Shown here piece after piece: positions 1 to 5,772 of a DNA stretch of 5,987 bases. The stretch is from Hyphomicrobiales bacterium. Lineage in GTDB: Bacteria > Pseudomonadota > Alphaproteobacteria > Rhizobiales > JAJFHC01. The notes below the pieces were generated by a model. The model ran no database searches and was not told the DNA's origin. It saw only the letters and a program-made list of their open reading frames with translations. The first letter of the stretch is position 1, and every line of letters starts with the position of its first letter. The position numbers and the translations under genes are program-made. The stretch covers positions 1 to 5,987 of the forward strand of contig JAJFHC010000034.1 of the NCBI GenBank assembly GCA_021775835.1. The letters are read 5' to 3'.

Positions 1-1
1 T

Positions 2-427
2 ATGGTCTCGGCGGCATCAGCCAGTAGTGTCCAGCGGGAATGCGCCGCCTGTGAAGCGCAGGAACGCGATACGGTCCGGCTTCAGCGCGAAGATTCCGAA
101 ATGGAAGAAGAGATCCAACTGAAGCCCGCTACCTCAAGCGACGCTGGAGGAACTTCGCGCGCCGCTACCAAGGCAGCCTCGGCCGTGAGAGGCAATGGTG
201 TCCCTCTGCCGTCGTCGGCACGATCGTATTTCGAACCGCGTTTCGGCCAGGATTTTTCCACCGTCCGGCTCCACACGCACCCAAGTGCACAGCGGGCCGC
301 GGCGGCGATCGGTGCGCGTGCGTTTACGCTTGGCCGCGATATCGCCTTTGCTCCGGGGGAATTTGCACCGCAGTCGCGGGAGGGCCGTCATCTGCTCGCG
401 CACGAACTTACCCATGTGGTTCAACAA
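2..427 (+). repeat. Core-domain module copy 1 (5' end missing)
   Basis: First of three paralogous leader modules. It shares 17 identical bases with copy 3 at 68-84 (match at 3684-3700) and 21 identical bases at 332-352 (match at 3957-3977). It also shares 18 identical bases over the HELTH codons at 401-418 with copy 2 (2333-2350). Similarity stops soon after the HELTHVVQQ codons. Confidence 0.75.
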
Positions 428-1240
428 AATGGCCGGCCGGTCGGCACCGATCAGTCCATTCGCCGACGCCTGGTGGTCGAAAAGCCGTCGACGAACATTC
501 CCACACCAGGGGGCAAGGGTATCAAGCAGACGAACGCTGTGTCGATCGAGCAGTATCTCAGTAAGCTTTGCAGCGAAGGTGTGCCGAAGGTCGACAAGGC
601 TGGTGACGTCACACTGAGTTCCGGTCTGTGTTCAAAGGAAATCGTCGGGCCAAACTTTATGGGACCGCTCGATACCAACCAGGAACGGGTCCAGACCGAG
701 ACCGGCTGCACGTGTCTGTGCGACATGATCGCTTCAAAAAACCGATGGAAAATTTCCGTTGACGACGTAGCGTGGCCGCACACGAAATTTGATAGCCATG
801 CCAAGGCCCACAAGAAAGGCTCAGGGGGTTCGGGCGGCAAAGTGACGACACCCTCTCCCAATTCCGAGAAGTTCTGGGGTGCAACAACCAAGTCCGGCAA
901 AGATCTGAATATCGACCCCTGGCTGGTTCTCGGCCATGAGCTGTGTGGACACGCCTGGTTGGGAGATCGTGGTGAGCATGCGCCTGACCGGGCCAAACCA
1001 CGGGGCAGCGGTGGCCACCAGGCGACAGTCGCACGAGAGAATCTCATCCGTCAGGAGCACGGTATCGAAGAACGCGGCGGTTACCGCGATCCTTTCTGCG
1101 GTGAGTCGTTCTTCAGGGACAAAGCCAAGCCGGGCGTCGTCAAGAGATCCAGTTTCGTGAAGGAATGTGAACGCTGGCGTAAGGAATACAACAAAAAACA
1201 TGGCACCAAATACACGCTCAAGGACCGGATTCCGCCATGA
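2..1240 (+). CDS. eCIS core-domain (DUF4157) protein with HELCGH metallopeptidase-like cargo, 5' partial
   Basis: Probable cargo or effector of an extracellular contractile injection system. Residues are counted from the Met at position 2. A CxxC pair (C14, C17), an LQRED acidic linker and the core domain (about 66-142) ending in HELTHVVQQ (H134, E135, H138) match the two paralogues downstream. The first visible residues align with the VADxVVS region of those paralogues, so about 45-50 N-terminal residues, including DPLExEAD, lie beyond the left edge; the Met at 2 is probably internal. The cargo (about 155-412) is Cys-rich (C190, C210, C236, C238, C240, C315, C366, C389). It contains GHELCGH (H312, E313, H317), a His-Glu-x-x-Gly-His spacing, then a possible third ligand in ARENLIRQE (E346 or E352). 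HEXXGH is the zinc motif of family M49 (dipeptidyl peptidase III), but this domain is far smaller and no homology to M49 is claimed. No signal peptide or membrane segment is visible. It overlaps the next gene by ATGA. Core domain is sure; peptidase activity is inferred. Confidence 0.88.
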   Translation: MVSAASASSVQRECAACEAQERDTVRLQREDSEMEEEIQLKPATSSDAGGTSRAATKAASAVRGNGVPLPSSARSYFEPRFGQDFSTVRLHTHPSAQRAAAAIGARAFTLGRDIAFAPGEFAPQSREGRHLLAHELTHVVQQNGRPVGTDQSIRRRLVVEKPSTNIPTPGGKGIKQTNAVSIEQYLSKLCSEGVPKVDKAGDVTLSSGLCSKEIVGPNFMGPLDTNQERVQTETGCTCLCDMIASKNRWKISVDDVAWPHTKFDSHAKAHKKGSGGSGGKVTTPSPNSEKFWGATTKSGKDLNIDPWLVLGHELCGHAWLGDRGEHAPDRAKPRGSGGHQATVARENLIRQEHGIEERGGYRDPFCGESFFRDKAKPGVVKRSSFVKECERWRKEYNKKHGTKYTLKDRIPP

Positions 1241-1728
1241 GCGACGGGGCCATCGACTCTCAGATACGCGTCGAGATTACCCGGACCCAGACCGATGCTG
1301 CGAAACACGCAACAGATGTAGCCTATCGGGTGCGCAACACCGGTCGCCACGCAGTGTGGCTGGTGAGCGATCCCTGGTACGTCTGGGAGTTAAGAGCCGA
1401 AACGATAACGGTTTCTTTCGCCCGTGGACCAATGCAGGCCGGGGTGGAAGTCTTTGGGTATTTCGATCCCGTGGTTGTCCGTCTGGACCCAGGCACCGAT
1501 CTGGAACGCGACCTCGAGATCGAATGGCCGCTGAAACTGAACACGATCTGGAACTTGGAGGACGCTGTCTGGCCAGATGCAGGCCGTTATCAATTGCGGG
1601 TCGAAGTCGGTTACGGCCTGACACCGGGCCCTGTCCAAGATGGTGACGGAAGTGTGGAGGATCGGGTGCTTGGCTGGCAGCTCAAGGCGTCGAGTACACC
1701 AAGGCCCCTGGAGGTGCCGCCCAAATGA
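1237..1728 (+). CDS. Small beta-rich protein coupled to the HELCGH effector; possible inhibitor or chaperone
   Basis: A 163-residue protein of unrecognised family. Its ATG overlaps the stop of the preceding effector as ATGA (1237-1240), which suggests translational coupling and a paired role. It lacks the eCIS core module, a signal peptide and membrane segments, so it probably stays in the cytoplasm. The sequence looks like a single beta-sandwich: hydrophobic strands near 27-33 (followed by RNTG), 39-43, 56-61, 78-83 (followed by LDPG), 89-97 and 117-125 (GRYQLRVEV). The order 'strand, NTG, LxPG, W, GxYxL' resembles the layout of BsuPI-type proteinase inhibitors and other Ig-like folds. This is a similarity of pattern only. 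A cognate inhibitor or immunity protein for the upstream metallopeptidase-like toxin, or a loading chaperone, would fit the position. Both are inferences. The open frame is well supported by the tight overlap and its Trp/Pro-rich, protein-like composition. Confidence 0.82.
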   Translation: MSDGAIDSQIRVEITRTQTDAAKHATDVAYRVRNTGRHAVWLVSDPWYVWELRAETITVSFARGPMQAGVEVFGYFDPVVVRLDPGTDLERDLEIEWPLKLNTIWNLEDAVWPDAGRYQLRVEVGYGLTPGPVQDGDGSVEDRVLGWQLKASSTPRPLEVPPK

Positions 1729-1781
1729 CCGGAAACAACGTCGTCCGGAATCTCAGGATGCGATTTGAGGGGGAGATATGA
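1725..1781 (+). CDS. Possible 18-codon coupling mini-ORF
   Basis: ATG at 1725 overlaps the stop of the preceding gene as ATGA (1725-1728). Its own TGA (1779-1781) overlaps the ATG of the next effector, again as ATGA (1778-1781). The peptide would be MTGNNVVRNLRMRFEGEI and has no recognisable motif. It is more likely to keep ribosomes moving from the small gene into the next effector than to make a functional peptide. It may be coincidence: ATGA overlaps are common in GC-rich operons, and the next gene has its own purine-rich ribosome binding site. Confidence 0.22.
   Translation: MTGNNVVRNLRMRFEGEI
1767..1776 (+). promoter_or_regulatory. Ribosome binding site of the second core-domain gene
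   Basis: GAGGGGGAG lies just upstream of the ATG at 1778. The GAGG core (1767-1770) leaves a 7-base spacer, which supports this start over later Met codons and shows that the gene can be initiated independently of coupling. Confidence 0.6.
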
Positions 1782-3337
1782 GATCGTCTCAATCACAACG
1801 GTGGTCAACGCCTGCCGGGTCCCGACCGCGGTTGTCCTTGCCGCAGGCCAAGCTCCGGATTGGCGCTTCCAACGACCCGCTGGAACACGAAGCGGATCAT
1901 GTTGCGGACAAGGTCGTGTCAAATCAGGTTCTGTCCAGCAGTGCGATTTCGGGTGGTTTCGGAGTTCAACGCAAATGCGCTGCCTGTGCAGGCGAAGATA
2001 AAGAAACTCTTCGTCTTCAACGCGAAGGGGAGGAAGACGACGAGATCCGCATGAAAACAGTAAGCGATACAAAGCAAACGCCTGTGGACAGTGCGGCGCA
2101 GAATGCGGCTTCAGCAATTGTCGATGGTGGTGCCCGATTGTCGTCGCAGGCACGTGGTTACTTCGAACCAAGGTTCGGGCGCGACCTTTCGGGTGTCCGC
2201 ATTCATACCCACGCGCGGGCACAACACGCCGCCAGTGCCATCGGAGCACGAGCCTACACGCTCGGTCGAGACATCGCCTTCGGCGCAGGCCAGTACGCGC
2301 CGCAATCTTCCGAAGGCCGGCATTTGCTTGCCCACGAACTTACCCATGTGATCCAGCAGCAGTCTGCACCGGATCCGGTCATACGTCGTGCCAGATATGG
2401 CGCAGGCACGCCTCCTAAGTTTTCAGAACGGACCGTCGCGGTGGTGCCTCAGGATGAGCGGGCGCATGTGGATGCGGCAATGGCACTTGTGGACGAAGTG
2501 GTGAACGACCCTGAAGAGTTTTCGGAGTGTCACGATCATTTTGCGGATCGATGTCCTGGCGGTGACGCCAGTACTTTGGCCAGCGTCTGGAAGAAGGCGG
2601 TCATATGGCGAATCACCGATGCCGATGCATCCGAGCTGGCCCAAGGCAAGATCAATGGATCGCATGTGGCGTTCACGACGAAGGGCTTTGGCGGGAGTGC
2701 GAGGGCTCTCGCTTCAACCCTGATGCATGAGGCGGGACACAATTGCGGCATTCCAAATGGAGCAAGACATTGGCATGCTGAACAAGTCGCGACGTATTGC
2801 ATGGGAGCAGGGCAAAACGAGATTTCGCTTTCGGTGGGCGGCAGACTCGGCAGCGAGGGTGTCATCTCTATGTTGTCTTACCGTCGTTTCCTTGGTGATT
2901 GGATTTCCGGTCGTTTGCGCCTCACCCTTGGTGCGGATTTCAATCTTGGCGGGGCATCAGCTGAGATAGAAGCAGCCCATGCTGATAGACCGGCAGAAAG
3001 GCGGAAAACCGGCGAATTCGGCAGCGCCATGGTCGGCGCTCAGATGCGGCTTGGTGGCTTTGGCGGATCGCGCTTTGGCGGCATCGGCGTCCGGCTTGAA
3101 ACTGGCTTCGGCGCCGGGCGGTTTGCATTGCGTCCGGCGACGCGCGGAGACACAGCATCGACCGCCGTTGCTTCGTCCTGGGTTCTTCAAGTCGGACCAA
3201 AGGCAGAATTCCTTGTTCCGATCGGTTCGTTTGCCCTGCCACTCTCGGTTGGTGCTGCCTATCGTCTGGCGAAACCTCTGAACAGCGACGCTGTAGCCTT
3301 GCACGGGCTTCTCGGAACCTTGGAAATTCGCTTCTAG
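1778..3337 (+). CDS. eCIS core-domain (DUF4157) protein with HEAGH zincin and beta-rich C-terminal tail
   Basis: A 519-residue probable eCIS cargo with a complete N-terminal module: a basic Ser-rich start (1-22), LRIGASNDPLEHEAD (26-40), CAAC (C67, C70), an acidic linker ending in IRMK (90-93), and the core domain (about 115-194) with HELTHVIQQ (H186, E187, H190). After a short RR linker (203-204) the cargo has Cys at 251, 259, 323 and 341. It carries a second zincin motif, HEAGHNCG (H317, E318, H321), followed by HWHAE (331-335) and YCMGAG (340-345); H331, H333 or E335 could be the third zinc ligand. Residues about 375-519 are Gly-rich with alternating hydrophobic residues typical of beta strands, and the protein ends in Phe like many outer-membrane barrels. 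There is no signal peptide. The start is supported by GAGGGGGAG just upstream. It overlaps a mini-ORF by ATGA. The core domain is certain, the zinc peptidase likely, and the role of the tail unknown. Confidence 0.9.
   Translation: MRSSQSQRWSTPAGSRPRLSLPQAKLRIGASNDPLEHEADHVADKVVSNQVLSSSAISGGFGVQRKCAACAGEDKETLRLQREGEEDDEIRMKTVSDTKQTPVDSAAQNAASAIVDGGARLSSQARGYFEPRFGRDLSGVRIHTHARAQHAASAIGARAYTLGRDIAFGAGQYAPQSSEGRHLLAHELTHVIQQQSAPDPVIRRARYGAGTPPKFSERTVAVVPQDERAHVDAAMALVDEVVNDPEEFSECHDHFADRCPGGDASTLASVWKKAVIWRITDADASELAQGKINGSHVAFTTKGFGGSARALASTLMHEAGHNCGIPNGARHWHAEQVATYCMGAGQNEISLSVGGRLGSEGVISMLSYRRFLGDWISGRLRLTLGADFNLGGASAEIEAAHADRPAERRKTGEFGSAMVGAQMRLGGFGGSRFGGIGVRLETGFGAGRFALRPATRGDTASTAVASSWVLQVGPKAEFLVPIGSFALPLSVGAAYRLAKPLNSDAVALHGLLGTLEIRF
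1847..2359 (+). repeat. Core-domain module copy 2
   Basis: Second paralogous leader, covering the codons from LPQAKLRIG to HELTHVIQQ. It is the most diverged at DNA level of the three in the GRDIAF region, but keeps the HELTH-coding stretch identical to copy 1. The basic N-terminal codons before 1847 are not shared with copy 3. Confidence 0.75.
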
Positions 3338-3449
3338 AAGCGATATGAACAACAACCCGTGACGTCGGATATCCAGTGCTTGGAGACGTGGAAAGAATGA
3401 TGGTGATCTGTGATGCTGATGTTTTTTTGTTTGCAGAGATAGAGTGAGA
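3338..3449. other. Intergenic gap without a recognised signal
   Basis: This gap separates the second and third core-domain genes. It contains the 8-base palindrome GGATATCC (3367-3374), a TGAT-rich stretch (3400-3420) and a run of seven T (3422-3428). I see no convincing sigma-70 promoter, and no stem before the T run that would make a terminator. The third gene could therefore be read through from upstream or have its own unrecognised promoter. Confidence 0.5.
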
Positions 3450-5621
3450 ATGGGTGCTCATAATTCCCATGCACAGTCGGCGAATCTGGCGCCGGCAAGT
3501 CAATCGTCCACGGCTTCCATGATTCAGCCTATGCTGCGCGTCGGGCCGGTTGACGATCCGCTGGAACGTGAGGCGGACCGGGTTGCCGATGCTGTCGTGT
3601 CCAATCAGGCGCTTGTCGCAGGTGCGGAATCGGCTGGAACCGCTGTTCAGCGAAAATGCGAAGCCTGTGAAACGGACGAGCAGGATACGGTCCGGCTTCA
3701 AAGAGAGGACGACGGACCGGTTGTGGACGACGAGGACGTCCGCATGAAAGCCGTTAATCCGGGTGGGGATGTTTCCGCAGCGGGTTCTGCCGAAAGGGCG
3801 GCTGCTGCGGTGAGCGTTTCCGGCGCGCCCCTGTCGCCGCAGACCCGCGCCTATTTCGAGCCGCGCTTCAGGCGAGACTTGTCGGATGTTCGGATTCACA
3901 CACATCAGCGTGCCCAACAGGCCGCCGGACTAATGGGTGCGCGCGCTTATACACTAGGCCGCGATATCGCCTTTGCTGCCGGAGCATATGTTCCACAGTC
4001 GTTCGAAGGCCGGCGCCTGCTGGCACACGAACTTACCCACGTGATTCAACAGGACCGGCGGTCTGCACCCAAAGTACCGCAATTCGACGGCTTCAATCAG
4101 ACAATGCGACTCAATCGGAGGCTGCGTTACGCAGGCGGCGGTTTAGCCTCGGGCAGCTTCTCGCCCGATCTGCGGACAGCATTTCGCGACTGGGCGGCCC
4201 GTAACCTGCGTGTGTTCACCAGTCTTCGCCCGCACGATTCAATAGCCAACGGTCTGGTGAGCGGCTTCGAGCAACTTGCCCGGCAGTTGGGTGGTGGACT
4301 GACGCTAACAGCGAATAGCCGCTACCGCTTTAGAGCAGCGGTCCGTGTCAGCGGGGACTCAATAACTCTGTCCGGCCTGAGCATTAACGGCCTGTCCGCA
4401 CCTGCTGCCGCGTCGGGCGAAGGCGAAGCGAGGGAGGCGCCGGTTGACCCACGTGAACGCCTGACCCCGGAACTGCGCAACTGGCACCGTGCCCTGATGA
4501 CCTCGTTTTACAGTTTCTTCAGCGACGGCAGCGAGGAGTTCAGGGTGTTGTTCCAAACCCGGCGCGGTGCCGAACCAGACCTGTTGTCGTGGCAGAGAGT
4601 GTCGATCAGGGAAGGTCGGCGCAGGCGCCCAACAGCGCAAACGCCACCGGACAGCTTCAGCCGGTCGTTTGCCTCCTCGATCGAGCTTCTGCTTGGGTTT
4701 CCAGGTGATGAACCTGCGCGCCGGCAGCTCGTCGTGCGACGTAATAACACCACGTGGACGACCATGAGCGTCGAGACGGTGCCGGAGCCTACAGCCGGCG
4801 GTGACCCGGATGCCGATCTGGTGCTGGACCGTCAAGCGCTCTATGGGCAGATCCTCGAGGATTGGCGCCGCCAGACGCGTGAGGCCTTCACGGAAACCAC
4901 CATCATGATGGCGTCGATCGCCGGTCGTGAGATCATATTCTGGTACGCCGGCGGAGCAGTGCTGGGAATCTTCGGTCAGGCGTTTCGGCGGTTGCCCCTG
5001 CTGCGCAATCTTCTGACACGTCGCGCTGCGCAACCGATTGCGGAGGCCGCAGGAGAACTTGCCGGCCGCCAAGGCGACGAGTTCATAGGGTTGTGGAACC
5101 GTTATGTACAATCCGGCGGCAGACTGCCGTCCGCGGAGATGACCCGCTTGACTGAACTGGCCGGCCAGGTCGAAGCCCGCCTGGCCGCCCGTAGTGTGGC
5201 CAGAACGTTGAGCCGAGCTGAAATGCGCACCTTCGTAGAAGGGTTGATGCTCGAGTATCCCATTCTCAACCAGCTTGCCCGGGCGCAGTCGTTGTCCGGG
5301 CCCGCCCAACGCCGGGAGATGCTCGATATTCTTCACCGGTTCTTCCGTGAAACCGGTGTTGCGCATGAAGTCGTCGAAGACGGTGTGGTGCAGGCCGCAC
5401 GAGGATCAGGCAACTTTGCGAGTCTTAACTCCAGTCCGGGTTTCCTCCAGATCGAACGTTCAGCATTCGAGTCCGCCGGACGGCTCTCCACGGAAGTGAC
5501 CCATGAACTTTCATCCTATTACGCAGGCCTCACGGGACGGATTCCCAGATTGGCGGAAACTTTCAATGCCATGGAAATCCTGGAACTGACGATCCAGAAC
5601 GGCGGTCGCTACGCACTGTAA
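3450..5621 (+). CDS. Large eCIS core-domain (DUF4157) protein with polymorphic-toxin-like C-terminus
   Basis: A 723-residue probable eCIS cargo, the largest of the three. From the ATG at 3450 the order is: Ser/Ala-rich leader, DPLEREAD (37-43 region), CEAC (C70, C73), acidic linker ending in VRMK, and core domain (about 125-201) with HELTHVIQQ (H193, E194, H197). An uncharacterised middle region (about 210-475) follows, including an Ala/Gly/Glu-rich segment near 316-332. Next come a hydrophobic stretch (about 485-509, interrupted by Arg-Glu), a helical, Arg/Ala-rich region (510-640) and a C-terminal domain (about 640-723) with THELSSYYAG (H685, E686) and NGGRYAL at the end. HE without a second His five residues on is not a standard HExxH zincin, so no enzyme activity is assigned. 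A GTG at 3444, in frame and two codons upstream, is an alternative start: both have a weak AGAG at similar spacing, and ATG is preferred. About 110 bases separate it from the previous gene. The layout suggests a toxin with a possible membrane-crossing segment; this is inference. Confidence 0.9.
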   Translation: MGAHNSHAQSANLAPASQSSTASMIQPMLRVGPVDDPLEREADRVADAVVSNQALVAGAESAGTAVQRKCEACETDEQDTVRLQREDDGPVVDDEDVRMKAVNPGGDVSAAGSAERAAAAVSVSGAPLSPQTRAYFEPRFRRDLSDVRIHTHQRAQQAAGLMGARAYTLGRDIAFAAGAYVPQSFEGRRLLAHELTHVIQQDRRSAPKVPQFDGFNQTMRLNRRLRYAGGGLASGSFSPDLRTAFRDWAARNLRVFTSLRPHDSIANGLVSGFEQLARQLGGGLTLTANSRYRFRAAVRVSGDSITLSGLSINGLSAPAAASGEGEAREAPVDPRERLTPELRNWHRALMTSFYSFFSDGSEEFRVLFQTRRGAEPDLLSWQRVSIREGRRRRPTAQTPPDSFSRSFASSIELLLGFPGDEPARRQLVVRRNNTTWTTMSVETVPEPTAGGDPDADLVLDRQALYGQILEDWRRQTREAFTETTIMMASIAGREIIFWYAGGAVLGIFGQAFRRLPLLRNLLTRRAAQPIAEAAGELAGRQGDEFIGLWNRYVQSGGRLPSAEMTRLTELAGQVEARLAARSVARTLSRAEMRTFVEGLMLEYPILNQLARAQSLSGPAQRREMLDILHRFFRETGVAHEVVEDGVVQAARGSGNFASLNSSPGFLQIERSAFESAGRLSTEVTHELSSYYAGLTGRIPRLAETFNAMEILELTIQNGGRYAL
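3531..4052 (+). repeat. Core-domain module copy 3
   Basis: Third paralogous leader, from the codons of MLRVGPVDDPLE to HELTHVIQQ. Its DNA is closer to copy 1 than to copy 2 in the CxxC-linker and GRDIAFA parts, and over the HELTH codons (4026-4043) it differs from the other two at one of 18 bases. What follows in the protein is unrelated to the cargo of copies 1 and 2. Confidence 0.75.
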
Positions 5622-5639
5622 ACCTATCTCGAATGCCGG

Positions 5640-5742
5640 CGAACCTTCATTGCAAGGATGAAATTGTAGGATATGTAAGAAATTGCCCTATAGCAGTATT
5701 CAAACCGGATTAATTCTGTTAACGTCATGTTAAGTCAAGTTA
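5640..5742 (+). promoter_or_regulatory. AT-rich putative promoter region of the eCIS structural genes
   Basis: The 151 bases between the third effector and the tube gene are clearly more AT-rich than the flanking coding DNA, as expected of a promoter. Weak sigma-70-like pieces can be found: TTGCAA (5650-5655) with TATGTA (5672-5677) at a 16-base spacer, and TATAGC (5689-5694). None is convincing alone. The region suggests that the structural operon has a separate start of transcription from the effectors. Confidence 0.4.
5718..5734. promoter_or_regulatory. Candidate CtrA-type binding site (TTAA-N7-TTAAC)
   Basis: GTTAACGTCATGTTAAG contains TTAA (5719-5722) and TTAA (5730-5733) separated by exactly seven bases. 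On the minus strand it reads TTAACATGACGTTAAC, a full match to TTAA-N7-TTAAC, the box bound by the response regulator CtrA in alphaproteobacteria. A further TTAA (5710-5713) and a GTTA (5739-5742) flank it. The site sits about 40 bases before the tube gene start. Whether the host has CtrA is unknown, and no clear -10 element is visible downstream of the box, so activation, repression or chance all remain possible. Confidence 0.4.
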
Positions 5743-5766
5743 CTCCCGGGGCTGGGATCCGGGGAG
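5743..5766 (+). promoter_or_regulatory. Ribosome binding site of the tube gene within a possible hairpin
   Basis: GGGGAG (5761-5766) lies six bases before the ATG at 5773 and decides that start over the in-frame ATG at 5767, which directly abuts it. CTCCC (5743-5747) can pair perfectly with GGGAG (5762-5766); an alternative register pairs CCCGG (5745-5749) with CCGGG (5759-5763). Either fold would cover the ribosome binding site, so translation of the structural gene may be damped unless the hairpin is opened. Confidence 0.4.
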
Positions 5767-5772
5767 ATGTGT

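Noticed and set aside
2..4. ATG at position 2 as the true start of the first effector
   Set aside because: The residues after it align with an internal part (VADxVVS) of the two complete paralogues, so the gene most likely begins outside the window.
451..1047. Minus-strand open frame of 198 codons opposite the first effector
   Set aside because: It is antisense to the conserved HELCGH region and the plus-strand reading has clear family motifs.
3345..3362. Short frame ATGAACAACAACCCGTGA after the second effector
   Set aside because: Only five codons, with no ribosome binding site.
3395..3430. T run after the second effector as a Rho-independent terminator
   Set aside because: Seven T are present, but the TGAT-rich sequence before them cannot form a stable stem.
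2940..3917. Minus-strand open frame of 325 codons across the end of the second effector and the start of the third
   Set aside because: It is antisense to two well-supported core-domain genes, its translation is Arg/Ser-rich with no motif, and such frames are common opposite GC-rich genes.
4359..5366. Minus-strand open frame of 335 codons inside the third effector
   Set aside because: It lies wholly within a supported gene, is Arg/Gly/Gln-rich in composition, and has no domain or ribosome binding site that I can support.
5646..5662. TTCAT...ATGAA inverted repeat after the third effector as a terminator
   Set aside because: The stem is only five AT-rich pairs and no T run follows.
5672..5694. 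TATGTA or TATAGC as a definite sigma-70 -10 box
   Set aside because: Partners at the -35 position are weak or wrongly spaced, so only a low-confidence promoter region is reported.
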